Shown: positions 1 through 8,008 of the stretch, piece by piece
Numbering within the stretch: position 1 is the stretch's first letter
How the letters are laid out: each line of letters opens with the position of its first letter
Source: Paenibacillus sp. 453mf
GTDB lineage: Bacteria; Bacillota; Bacilli; Paenibacillales; Paenibacillaceae
Assembly: GCF_900116105.1 (NCBI RefSeq)
Contig: NZ_FPAC01000002.1
Location: 310,001 to 374,000, forward strand
Length of the DNA stretch: 64,000 nucleotides
Direction of reading: 5' to 3'
Position numbers and translations under genes: made by a program
Notes under the pieces: model-generated
Told to the model about the DNA's origin: nothing
The model's database searches: none
The model's input: the letters and a program-made list of their open reading frames with translations, nothing else

Positions 1-128
1 AATCATAAACGGATAACTCCTTTGTACGTCTTATATACGCAGTATACATCAGTATATTATAACCGCAAGCCGCAGAATCAATATCTTAACTAATCAAAAC
101 AAAGAATCGATCAGATAAGTAAACGAAA

Positions 129-163
129 AGAATGGAGATGTCTATCTTAGACTTCTCCATTCT
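129..163 (-). terminator. Terminator of the NAD(P)-binding protein gene
   Basis: A 10-bp perfect stem (129-138 with 154-163), with further pairing GTCT/AGAC inside the loop, is followed on the minus strand by a T-rich run (TTCTTTTCGTTT). It lies just past the stop codon of the minus-strand gene that ends at 180. The first 128 bases of the window are AT-rich and show nothing else I can name. Confidence 0.75.
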
Positions 164-179
164 CAATATATAGAAACTA

Positions 180-812
180 TTAATTTCGTTCAGATACGAC
201 TGTAAAACGCTGATGCTTATGGTTTGCTGCTTCAATCTCATCAACGAGTGCCACCGCATAATCTGCATAACTGATATAGCTGTTACCTTGCTGGTTCAGG
301 ATCAGATGGTCTTGTCCTAACTGATAGGAACCAGTGCGTGAACCTTCGGGATCAAAGAATGCAGCAGGGCTCATATAGGTCCAATCCAAATCTTCAGATG
401 CCTTCAGATCTTCAAGGTTCTTCGCTGCGTTGAATGCGGTGGGCTTAATCGCTGCCGGGAATTCGGGTGTATCGACCAGTCGTGTGGTGTTCTGATCATC
501 TACATATAGGCTTCCTGCGCCGCCAACCACAATAAGACGAATGTCTGTATTGCTTAGCAGCCGGATAAGAGCCTGCCCTGCCTCCACATACAGATGCTCT
601 TGCCCTAGAGCTGCGCCAAAAGCGTTAACGATGACGTCTAGGCCTTGGATATCTTCTTCTGTAATTTGAAACACGTCCTTCTCAATGACAGGAAATTCAG
701 AGACTTTACTCGCATCACGGACAATAGCGGTGACGCTGTGACCACGGCTTGCCGCTTCTCTTGCGATGAGCCGGCCTGCTTTGCCACTTGCTCCAATAAC
801 TCCAATATTCAT
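180..812 (-). CDS. NAD(P)-binding reductase, atypical SDR / YwnB-like
   Basis: A 210-residue cytoplasmic protein opening with a Rossmann nucleotide-binding turn (GVIGASGKAGR, residues 4-14) typical of atypical short-chain dehydrogenases of the NmrA/YwnB type. Length and the GGAGS segment near residue 98 fit that group, whose members are often NAD(P)H-dependent flavin or quinone reductases or redox sensors; the substrate is not readable here. The ATG start has the ribosome site GGAGGAG about 7 bases upstream. It is transcribed alone and ends at a strong terminator. Its promoter overlaps two matching dyads, so it is probably repressed by a regulator encoded elsewhere. Family call is firm, activity is inference. 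Confidence 0.8.
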   Translation of the reverse strand: MNIGVIGASGKAGRLIAREAASRGHSVTAIVRDASKVSEFPVIEKDVFQITEEDIQGLDVIVNAFGAALGQEHLYVEAGQALIRLLSNTDIRLIVVGGAGSLYVDDQNTTRLVDTPEFPAAIKPTAFNAAKNLEDLKASEDLDWTYMSPAAFFDPEGSRTGSYQLGQDHLILNQQGNSYISYADYAVALVDEIEAANHKHQRFTVVSERN

Positions 813-863
813 GTGCCATTCTCCTCCTATGCTTACTCAATTGTTATTCAAAGTCTCACCACC

Positions 864-907
864 TGTAACTATGGTGATTACAACTTGTAATCATTATAGT
901 TACAAGT
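864..907. promoter_or_regulatory. Double dyad operator (TGTAA-N9-TTACA twice)
   Basis: Two dyads of identical geometry lie side by side: TGTAA (864-868) with TTACA (878-882), and ACTTGTAA (883-890) with TTACAAGT (900-907). Both have a 9-base spacer inside the TGTAA/TTACA halves. The second overlaps the -10 of the minus-strand promoter. GTAAC/GTTAC dyads of this kind are typical of HxlR-family repressors, which often control small NAD(P)H reductases; no such regulator is in the window, so the binding protein is inferred. Confidence 0.6.
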
Positions 908-922
908 CTAAGGTGTTGTCAA
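893..922 (-). promoter_or_regulatory. Sigma-A promoter of the NAD(P)-binding reductase gene
   Basis: On the minus strand a perfect -35 TTGACA (917-922) is followed after 18 bases by a perfect -10 TATAAT (893-898). The -10 lies inside the second operator dyad. Confidence 0.75.
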
Positions 923-1075
923 CAACAGCAATAATTTTAATTTAACATTGCCCTAACACTTCACTGCTATAATTTCTACGGTTTGCTTAGAACCTAGATG
1001 AATTAGAGATTGCCGAAGCTGTACATCTTTGTAGGCATAGATTAGATCATTAAGGAGGAGATTCATATATCTAAC

Positions 1076-2242
1076 ATGGGAACACGGCTATGGGAGGTAT
1101 TTACAACTGCACTGAAGCTCGGACTCACCTCATTTGGAGGACCGGTTGCCCACCTCGGTTACTTTCACAATGAATATGTAATGCGGCGAAAATGGATTGA
1201 TGAACGTACCTATGCAGATCTGGTTGCGTTAAGTCACTTCCTGCCGGGCCCGGCGAGCAGCCAGGTCGGAATGGGTGTAGGTATGATGAGGGCAGGCGTG
1301 CTTGGAGGGATCATTGCCTGGCTTGGGTTTACGCTGCCTTCTGTACTAGCCTTGTTTATTGCGGCTTCATTATTACAGCAGTCAGGCATCGTTGAAATCG
1401 GCTGGATGCATGGACTTAAGATCGTTGCTGTCGCTATTGTGGCACATGCCGTCTGGAGTATGGGAAAGAACCTTGCACCAGACCGGAGCCGAATGACCAT
1501 TGCGGCTCTTGCATGTGTCCTGGTCGTAATATGGCCATCTGCGATTACACAGGTCTCGCTCATCATTGCAGCAGGCCTCGCAGGCGTCTATCTGTTTCGA
1601 GGGAAGCAGGAGAGCACCCCATCAGCGGAGAAGGCGCCGATACAGAAGGGATTGGGCATCTTCTGTCTTGTTCTGTTCTTTCTGCTTCTTTTCGGCTTGC
1701 CACTGCTGAGTGAAATTTCCGGTTCTGCCTGGATTGCTTATTTTGACAGCTTCTACCGGGCGGGAGCTCTCGTCTTCGGCGGGGGGCATGTCGTTCTGCC
1801 CATGCTGGAGAGGGAACTCGTCCCGCAAGGATTGATTGATGCAGATGCCTTCCTGGCTGGTTATGGCCTGACACAGGCGGTACCGGGTCCGCTCTTTACG
1901 TTTGCTTCTTATCTGGGAACAATAATGGAGGGAGCGCTCGGAGCTGTAATTTTCACCGTAGCGATATTTCTCCCAGGTGCCCTGCTGATCATAGGGGCGA
2001 TTCCTTTCTGGCAGCAGCTTAGAGGAAGAAGTGGAATACAAGGCGCGCTGAAAGGCGTGAATGCCGCAGTTGTCGGACTATTGCTCGCAGCCTTTTATGA
2101 TCCGGTATTCACTTCTGCTGTACGCGGTCCTTATGATTTCGCACTTGCGCTCGTCCTGTTCGTCATGCTGGTCTGGTGGAAGCTGCCCCCATGGATCATC
2201 GTGCTGATCGGATTATTTGGAGGAATGGCTTTAAATCCATAG
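1076..2242 (+). CDS. chrA: Chromate transporter ChrA, two-domain form
   Basis: A 388-residue integral membrane protein of the CHR family, which exports chromate (and in some members sulfate) out of the cytoplasm. The N-terminal CHR half shows the signature FGGPVAHLGYF near residues 20-30 and LPGPASSQVG near 59-68. The C-terminal half repeats the motif as FGGGHVVLPMLE near residue 240 and QAVPGPLF near 270, so this is the long bidomain type. The ribosome site AAGGAGGAG (1053-1061) is 14 bases from the ATG, longer than usual, so a non-ATG start a few codons upstream is possible. The metallophosphoesterase gene follows after 64 bases without a terminator and may be co-transcribed. Confident family call. 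Confidence 0.9.
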   Translation: MGTRLWEVFTTALKLGLTSFGGPVAHLGYFHNEYVMRRKWIDERTYADLVALSHFLPGPASSQVGMGVGMMRAGVLGGIIAWLGFTLPSVLALFIAASLLQQSGIVEIGWMHGLKIVAVAIVAHAVWSMGKNLAPDRSRMTIAALACVLVVIWPSAITQVSLIIAAGLAGVYLFRGKQESTPSAEKAPIQKGLGIFCLVLFFLLLFGLPLLSEISGSAWIAYFDSFYRAGALVFGGGHVVLPMLERELVPQGLIDADAFLAGYGLTQAVPGPLFTFASYLGTIMEGALGAVIFTVAIFLPGALLIIGAIPFWQQLRGRSGIQGALKGVNAAVVGLLLAAFYDPVFTSAVRGPYDFALALVLFVMLVWWKLPPWIIVLIGLFGGMALNP

Positions 2243-2306
2243 ATATAATACAATCGAGATAGATTGATATGATCGTATTATGGGATAAAGGAGCTTTTGG
2301 ATCAGG

Positions 2307-3458
2307 ATGAGGATTACGGGACGAATGGTAATTAATATTTTGCTCTTTGTGGTCGTTTTTGCAGGCATCAATACGTATATCGGCTGGAACATCTATCTGT
2401 TCCTTACACAGTATTTCGAGACCGTTTCACCGTTATGGCTGGGCATCATCATGACAATGATTGCACTTGGCTATGGGATCGGTCGGATTAAATGGCTCGG
2501 GCATGCAGGGCGCTTTATGAAGGTGCTCGGTTCCTTTTACTTCGCGCTGCTGGAGTTCTTCATTATCGTGCTTCCGATCGCAGACATTGCTGGATGGATC
2601 AGTCATACGGCAGGCGTAGAAGAGGCATTATATATTCCGGTTATCGGCTGGCTGGCTATAGGGCTGCTTGTTCTGTTCCTTCTAGCAGGCTCCTATAACG
2701 CTTGGAGTCCTATTGTACGGCAGCATGAAATTTCGATTCACAAAAAGAAACCGGAAGGTCAGCCTGGAACATATCGCATTGCTGTCGCTTCGGATATCCA
2801 CTTGGGAAACATCGTCGGTAACCGTCACCTCGGCAGACTTGTATCCATTATGAATGAAATGAAGCCTGACCTTATTCTGCTTGCCGGAGATGTGCTGGAC
2901 GATTCGATCGAACCCTTTCTCAGGAATAAGATGTCGGAAGGGATGAAGAAGCTTACGGCGAAGCATGGTGTGTATGCTGTTCTTGGAAACCATGAATATT
3001 ATGGGGGTCACATTGATCAGTATGTAGAGGAAATGGGGCTGCTCGGCATTCGGGTTCTGCAGGACGAGACGGTGACGACGGCGGGAGGAGTCCTCCAGAT
3101 TGCCGGAAGAAAGGATCTTACTGCGGAGAAGACAGATCCGAAGAGACGTCTCCCTGTAGCCGAGCTGCTGGAGCCGCTGGATCATGAACAGCCCATTATC
3201 CTGCTGGATCATCAGCCGTATGCTTTTGAGAAGGCGGCTGAAGCGGGAGCTGATTTACTGCTGTGCGGTCACACCCACCGAGGACAATTTGCCCCGAATC
3301 ACTGGATTACCAAGCGATTGTTTGAGCTGGACTGGGGTTATATGCTCAAGGATAAGATGCATGTGATCGTATCCTCCGGCTTCGGCTCCTGGGGACCTCC
3401 TATTCGGATCGCCAGCCGTTCCGAGGTCATTCAGATAGAGCTCAAATTAGAAGGTTAA
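2307..3458 (+). CDS. Membrane-anchored metallophosphoesterase
   Basis: A 383-residue protein with an N-terminal membrane region (about four hydrophobic segments in residues 7-135) and a C-terminal calcineurin-like phosphoesterase domain facing the cytoplasm or outside. The metal-site motifs are all present in order: SDIHLG near residue 162, AGDVLDD near 196, GNHEYYGG near 229, and GHTHRGQF near 319. This is the YkuE/YaeI-like layout, whose members act on phosphodiesters, in some cases lipid-linked UDP-sugars; the substrate here is unknown. The gene follows chrA closely and ends at a perfect terminator, so the two may form one unit without an obvious functional link. Confidence 0.85.
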   Translation: MRITGRMVINILLFVVVFAGINTYIGWNIYLFLTQYFETVSPLWLGIIMTMIALGYGIGRIKWLGHAGRFMKVLGSFYFALLEFFIIVLPIADIAGWISHTAGVEEALYIPVIGWLAIGLLVLFLLAGSYNAWSPIVRQHEISIHKKKPEGQPGTYRIAVASDIHLGNIVGNRHLGRLVSIMNEMKPDLILLAGDVLDDSIEPFLRNKMSEGMKKLTAKHGVYAVLGNHEYYGGHIDQYVEEMGLLGIRVLQDETVTTAGGVLQIAGRKDLTAEKTDPKRRLPVAELLEPLDHEQPIILLDHQPYAFEKAAEAGADLLLCGHTHRGQFAPNHWITKRLFELDWGYMLKDKMHVIVSSGFGSWGPPIRIASRSEVIQIELKLEG

Positions 3459-3476
3459 TGGGTTCGCTTCATCATC

Positions 3477-3515
3477 AAAACAGGCGTCATGGTAATCATG
3501 ACGCCTGTTTTTTTG
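3477..3515 (+). terminator. Terminator after the metallophosphoesterase gene
   Basis: Perfect 12-bp stem ACAGGCGTCATG (3480-3491) with 3497-3508, a 5-base loop, and a run of seven T (3508-3514). Confidence 0.95.
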
Positions 3516-3879
3516 TTTGCCGCTTTCCAAATTAAAGAAGAAATTAACATCTACATCACATCGTTATGTAAAAGGTGCAATGCGATACCGCTTTAAAATA
3601 ATAAATAAATAAATCGAGATTGAAAGAGATAAATGGGTGAATTCGATAGAAAATAAAAGAGATAAATTAAATTTATTTATATAATAAATTTCATCTATGT
3701 GAGATCTGTCGATTTTTGTTGGAAAAACGCTTGATTTTAATGTCATCCTGCTTTAATATCAGAAAAACTAAATTCGTACCAATTCACACAAAAAGTATCG
3801 TAAATAGACTCGGAAATAACTAATTATTATGTAATTAGGAAATGAGACGAGGAAATGAGTCGAAGAAGGAGCACTAAAA
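3516..3879. promoter_or_regulatory. AT-rich control region ahead of the Lrp gene
   Basis: This 364-base gap is strongly AT-rich and holds no credible gene. A perfect 12-bp direct repeat AAAGAGATAAAT occurs at 3623-3634 and 3656-3667, 33 bases apart. A perfect dyad AAATTTATT/AATAAATTT spans 3669-3691 with a 5-base spacer. A likely promoter follows: -35 TTGATT (3731-3736), 17 bases, -10 TAATAT (3754-3759). AT-rich phased sites upstream of an Lrp gene suggest autoregulation, which is inference. Confidence 0.5.
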
Positions 3880-4359
3880 GTGACTGAAGAAGAACATCAG
3901 CGGGCAATGTATTCCGGTCTCGATGATCTGGACCGAGGTATTGTTGGATTCTTGCAAGAGAATGCCCGTATACCCTTTACCCAAATTGCCAAAGAGTTAA
4001 ACGTAACAGAGAAGACCGTTCGGCTCCGGGTTCAGCAGATGCAGGATGAAGGTGTTCTCAGCCTGGTAGGAATCGTCAATCCGGTAAAAGCCGGTATTCG
4101 TTCTGAAACGCTGATCTTTATCGCTGTAGAGAATCAAATGATGGAGGAAGTCACGGAAGCAATTCACGAAATGCCCGAGGTCAGGCTGATGCTCCTGATT
4201 AGCGGTGAATATCAGCTTATGCTTCAAGTATTCACGAAGGATACCGATGAATTCTCCGAATTTCTAATGAAAAAGTTGAATAAAGTCAAAGGCATTACAC
4301 GTACCAATGTCATCATGGAGCTCAAGGTTCTCAAATCAAAGTTGAAGTTCGTCCGCTAG
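3880..4359 (+). CDS. Lrp/AsnC-family transcriptional regulator
   Basis: A 159-residue DNA-binding regulator. Residues 16-60 form the Lrp helix-turn-helix (LDRGIVGFLQENAR, then FTQIAKELNVTEKTVRLRV), and residues 75-150 form the RAM/AsnC ligand-sensing alpha-beta fold. The GTG start is set by AAGGAG (3867-3872) 7 bases upstream. It sits 111 bases before a peptide-type ABC operon with gamma-glutamyltransferase and points the same way with no terminator between, so it may control or be co-transcribed with that operon in response to an amino acid; that role is inference. The upstream AT-rich dyad and direct repeats could be its own binding sites. Confidence 0.88.
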   Translation: MTEEEHQRAMYSGLDDLDRGIVGFLQENARIPFTQIAKELNVTEKTVRLRVQQMQDEGVLSLVGIVNPVKAGIRSETLIFIAVENQMMEEVTEAIHEMPEVRLMLLISGEYQLMLQVFTKDTDEFSEFLMKKLNKVKGITRTNVIMELKVLKSKLKFVR

Positions 4360-4470
4360 AGCTTCATCTTTTTATTACCAATGTATATTTATGCACATTA
4401 TTCATTCCAATCTGTTCCTAATCAAGGGACTGGTTATAAATTTATTCTATAGAAAAGTGAGGTCATGAAG

Positions 4471-6027
4471 ATGTTTACAAAAAAAATGAACAAGCTTTTG
4501 TCATCTGCAGTACTGAGCAGCTTGCTTGTATTAACTGCATGCGGTGGAGGCGGTGGAGAAACAGCAACGGATACAGGGGGAGCTGAAGGATCAACTACAG
4601 GTCCTAAGGTACTTAACATTGGTCTGAAGGCTGACCCTCCAAGTCTAGATCCGATGTCATCGTCTTCCCTCTATGATCGCCAGGTACAGAACAGTATCTA
4701 CGACAAGCTGTTTGATGTAAATGCGGATGGCGAGGTAGTGCCGATGCTCGTATCGGAATATACCGTTTCTGAAGATGGTCTTACGTATACTTTAACGCTT
4801 CATGACGGTATCACTTTCCAGGATGGAAGCGAGTTTAATGCAGAGGCAGTTAAATTTAATCTGGAGCGCTATAAGCAGGAAGGCTCGAAGCGGATCAGTG
4901 AGCTGAGTTCGATTGATACCGTGGAAGCAACGGATGAGTTGACGGTAGTGATTACGCTCAAGGAGCCATTTGCTCCATTCCTGTCCGTTCTGGCTGATCG
5001 TTCCGGCATGATGGTATCTCCGGCAGCAGTTGAGGAGCATGGAGATAACTATGTTAAGAATCCGGTAGGAACAGGTCCATTTGCCTTCGTTGAGCAGGTA
5101 AGCGGCGACCACGTGACTTTGAAGAAGAACGAGAACTATTGGAAGAATGAAGTGAAGATCGACGAAGTGAACTACAAAGTGTTCACCAACACGAGTGCGG
5201 CGGTACAGAATCTTCGCTCCGGCGTTGTCGATATTATTGATGAAATTCCGGTGAAGGAAATTCCTACTGTTGAGAATGACGCGAACCTGACTGTGGTTGC
5301 ACAAGCGAACATGGGCTTCCAAGGGATTCATTTGAATAACACGGTAGGGGACCTGCAGAACAAATACCTGCGTCAGGCGGTCGATCTGGCTCTTGATCGT
5401 GAAGCGATTGTCAAAGTATTGTTCGACGGTTACGGTGCACCGGCACATACTCCATTTGCACCAGGCAGCCTTGCTTACAATGAAGAGCAGGACAAGTCTC
5501 CTGCAGTAGATGCAGCTAAAGTTCAAGAATTGCTTGAAAAAGGCGGCAAGCCGGATGGCTTCAGCTTCAAAATGCAAATTTCTACAACGACTGAGAACGA
5601 GCAGTTTGCTGCCGTTGTTCAGAACATGCTGAAGGCACACAAGATCAACGTTGAACTTGAAAAAGTCGAGTACGGTACGATGCTGGAGAATGGCGACAGC
5701 GGTAACTTCGAAGCGATGCAATTGGGATGGTCCGGCAGGATTGACCCGGATCAGAACGTATATGACTTCCTGGTAACTGGCATGCCGAACAACCAAGGCC
5801 GCATTTCCGAGCCGGAGCTTGATGAAGCACTGATTGCCGCACGTGCGGAGCAGGATACAGCGAAGCGTGCAGAGCTGTACCAGCAGGCGATGGATATCGT
5901 TCATGAGAACGGAAGCTATGTCTACATCTATCACAACTACGATAAATTTGGTGTATCAAACAAGGTTCAGAACTTTACTTATATTCCTGACGGCATCATC
6001 CGTACAGCGAACTTGGATATTCAATAA
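4471..6027 (+). CDS. ABC transporter substrate-binding lipoprotein (family 5, peptide/glutathione type)
   Basis: A secreted lipoprotein of about 518 residues that captures peptides or glutathione-like compounds outside the membrane. The N-terminus has a lysine-rich start, a hydrophobic stretch and a lipobox LVLTAC with the lipid-accepting Cys followed by Gly-rich sequence. The mature part has the SBP_bac_5 layout, with VLNIGLKADPPSLDP at its beginning and the family signature NPVGTGPFAF near residue 199. I prefer the ATG at 4471 because GAGG (4459-4462) is 8 bases away, rather than the ATG at 4465. It heads an operon of two permeases, two ATPases and a gamma-glutamyltransferase. A strong hairpin follows it, as often seen after highly expressed binding-protein genes. 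Substrate inferred from the last gene. Confidence 0.9.
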   Translation: MFTKKMNKLLSSAVLSSLLVLTACGGGGGETATDTGGAEGSTTGPKVLNIGLKADPPSLDPMSSSSLYDRQVQNSIYDKLFDVNADGEVVPMLVSEYTVSEDGLTYTLTLHDGITFQDGSEFNAEAVKFNLERYKQEGSKRISELSSIDTVEATDELTVVITLKEPFAPFLSVLADRSGMMVSPAAVEEHGDNYVKNPVGTGPFAFVEQVSGDHVTLKKNENYWKNEVKIDEVNYKVFTNTSAAVQNLRSGVVDIIDEIPVKEIPTVENDANLTVVAQANMGFQGIHLNNTVGDLQNKYLRQAVDLALDREAIVKVLFDGYGAPAHTPFAPGSLAYNEEQDKSPAVDAAKVQELLEKGGKPDGFSFKMQISTTTENEQFAAVVQNMLKAHKINVELEKVEYGTMLENGDSGNFEAMQLGWSGRIDPDQNVYDFLVTGMPNNQGRISEPELDEALIAARAEQDTAKRAELYQQAMDIVHENGSYVYIYHNYDKFGVSNKVQNFTYIPDGIIRTANLDIQ

Positions 6028-6118
6028 CAGCCCAAAGAAAAGGAATTTAGGATGTTTAGCATCTCACCTCTAAAGCCTATAATCCCTTTCTCAGCCTGCA
6101 AAATAACACTCTAACACA

Positions 6119-6152
6119 ACAAGAAAGCGGAATTCAAATTTCGCTTTCTTGT
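6119..6152 (+). other. Intercistronic hairpin between binding protein and permease genes
   Basis: A perfect 11-bp stem ACAAGAAAGCG (6119-6129) with 6142-6152 is extendable through an AT-rich loop. It is not followed directly by a T-run (TGTCATTGATAATG intervenes), so it looks more like an attenuator or mRNA 3'-end stabiliser than a full terminator. Such hairpins typically keep binding-protein mRNA in excess over the membrane components. Confidence 0.6.
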
Positions 6153-6203
6153 GTCATTGATAATGATTTTTTGCCAAATAAACAAAATTGGGAGAGAGAG
6201 CTC

Positions 6204-7154
6204 ATGATGTTTGTATTAAAGCGTATTTTACTCGCGATCCCCATTCTGTTCCTGGTGTCGATCATGACCTTCTCCTTGATCCATCTGATACCAGGTGATC
6301 CTGCCCGGGTCATTCTGGGTCAAGAGGCTACACCGGAGGCGCTCGCCAGCCTAAGAGCAGAGCTTGGCCTCGACAAGCCGATTGTACAGCAGTATTTTAC
6401 TTGGCTTGGCAATGTGCTTCAGGGAGATTTGGGGACATCGATTACAGACCATGTACCGGTAAGTGAACTCATCGCACAGCGGCTGCCTGCAACGATACAG
6501 CTGACGATCGGAAGCTTTATTGTCGCACTGCTGATCGCAGTACCCGCAGGGATACTTGCCGCAGTCAAACGCAATACCTGGCTTGACTATCTCAGTTCCT
6601 TTGGAGCGCTTGGCGGCATGAGTATTCCGAGTTTCTGGCTCGCCATGATGCTCATTATTTATTTTACCGTCGAAAACAACTGGCTTCCGTCATCGGGCTA
6701 CGTTCCTTTTTCCGTCGACTGGAAGGCCAATCTATTAGCACTTATTCTTCCTTGTATTGCAACAGGGCTCAGGGAATCAGCTGAACTAATGAGGATGCTT
6801 CGTTCCTCGCTCGTTGAGGTTGTTAATATGGATTTTGTCCGTACAGCCAAAGCAAAAGGACTCAATGAATGGGCGACCATATTCAAGCATGTGCTGCGAA
6901 ACGCCTTGATTCCTGTCGTTACAAGCTCGGGTATTCTCATTGCTGGTCTCATCGGCGGTCTTGTCATCACGGAGTCCATCTTCTCGATTCCTGGCTTCGG
7001 CCGTCTAATCGTCGAATCTGTATTCAAACGTGACTATGTAACGGTGCAGGGCGCTATTCTTGTATCGGCGCTTCTTGTGGTCGTGATCAACATCATTGTG
7101 GATCTTCTCTATGCGGTCATTGATCCGCGCATCAAATCAGGTAAGGGGGCATAG
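6204..7154 (+). CDS. ABC transporter permease, DppB/GsiC type
   Basis: A 316-residue inner-membrane channel subunit of a peptide-type importer. It begins with the family hallmark FVLKRILLAIPILFLV and LIHLIPGDPA, followed by a long extracytoplasmic loop (GLDKPIVQQY, GDLGTS) and about six membrane segments. The cytoplasmic EAA loop is visible around residues 200-225 (DFVRTAKAKGLNE). The start at 6204 or 6207 is set by GGGAGAGAGAG just upstream; a longer version beginning at a TTG at 6171 lacks a ribosome site and adds a hydrophilic tail not typical of the family. It pairs with the next permease, whose start is four bases past this stop. Confidence 0.9.
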   Translation: MMFVLKRILLAIPILFLVSIMTFSLIHLIPGDPARVILGQEATPEALASLRAELGLDKPIVQQYFTWLGNVLQGDLGTSITDHVPVSELIAQRLPATIQLTIGSFIVALLIAVPAGILAAVKRNTWLDYLSSFGALGGMSIPSFWLAMMLIIYFTVENNWLPSSGYVPFSVDWKANLLALILPCIATGLRESAELMRMLRSSLVEVVNMDFVRTAKAKGLNEWATIFKHVLRNALIPVVTSSGILIAGLIGGLVITESIFSIPGFGRLIVESVFKRDYVTVQGAILVSALLVVVINIIVDLLYAVIDPRIKSGKGA

Positions 7155-7158
7155 ACGG

Positions 7159-7989
7159 ATGAAAAAGTTCAAAAAGTTCTTTAAATCCGGACTTGGTGTC
7201 CTAGGTACAGTCATTATCCTTATTCTTATCCTAACAGCCTTATTTGCGAGCTCTATTGCTCCTTACGATCCAAATATGCAGGACTATAACAAAATTCTGC
7301 AAGAGCCAAGCAGTGAGCATCTGTTCGGTACGGATGATCTTGGCCGGGACATCTTCTCCCGCGTCGTATACGGAGCGCAAATCTCCATCAAAGCAGCGCT
7401 GATGTCTGTAGCCATTGCCGTCTGCATCGGGGTACCGATTGGACTGCTCACCGGTTATTACCGGGGGTTCTGGGACGAGTGGGTCGTGATGCGGATTGTC
7501 GATTCGTTTCAAGCCTTTCCGTTTCTCATTCTGGCACTTGCACTCTCGGCGGTCCTTGGAGCCGGCTTCGGTAATGCGATGCTGGCGATTGGTATCGGCT
7601 TTGCCCCTACCTTTGTACGGATCACAAGAGGACAGGTGCTTAGCCTCCGCAACATGGAGTATGTGCATGCAGCCAAATCGGTGGGTGCGAAGGACGGGCG
7701 GATCATCTTCTGTCATATTTTACCCAATGCGCTGGGACCCATCATTATTCAGGCGACCTTGACGATGGCGAGCGGAATTCTGGCCGAAGCTTCCCTGTCT
7801 TATCTGGGACTGGGTGTGCAGCCGCCGACGTCATCATGGGGAAGTATGTTGAATCAGGCGCAAAGCCTGATGAGTGTAGCGCCTTACGCAACATTGTATC
7901 CGGGTCTGGCGATCTTCGTTGTTGTACTTGGATTTAACTTGCTTGGCGATGGATTGCAGCAGTTCCTTAATCCGCGCGCAAGGAAATAG
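7159..7989 (+). CDS. ABC transporter permease, DppC/GsiD type
   Basis: The second channel subunit, 276 residues. It has the DppC-type first membrane helix followed by APYDPNMQDY and the strongly conserved HLFGTDDLGRDIFSRVVYGAQIS segment split here as HLFGTDDLGRD near residue 53 and SRVVYGAR-like sequence after it. The EAA loop (YVHAAKSVGAKD) lies near residue 172, and SYLGLGVQPPTSSWG near 210 is typical. The ATG at 7159 has AAGGGGG (7143-7149) upstream and starts right after the previous stop, indicating translational coupling. A longer reading from 7096 overlaps the upstream gene and is rejected. Confidence 0.9.
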   Translation: MKKFKKFFKSGLGVLGTVIILILILTALFASSIAPYDPNMQDYNKILQEPSSEHLFGTDDLGRDIFSRVVYGAQISIKAALMSVAIAVCIGVPIGLLTGYYRGFWDEWVVMRIVDSFQAFPFLILALALSAVLGAGFGNAMLAIGIGFAPTFVRITRGQVLSLRNMEYVHAAKSVGAKDGRIIFCHILPNALGPIIIQATLTMASGILAEASLSYLGLGVQPPTSSWGSMLNQAQSLMSVAPYATLYPGLAIFVVVLGFNLLGDGLQQFLNPRARK

Positions 7990-8008
7990 AAAGGGGGGTC
8001 CGTAAACC

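Noticed and set aside
4792..5934. 380-codon antisense frame opposite the ABC binding-protein gene
   Set aside because: The plus strand codes a clear lipoprotein of known family; the antisense product is Cys/His/Arg-rich noise without a ribosome site.
6152..6172. Fur-box-like TTGATAATGATT before the permease genes
   Set aside because: Only one half-site matches; the other half is a plain T-run.
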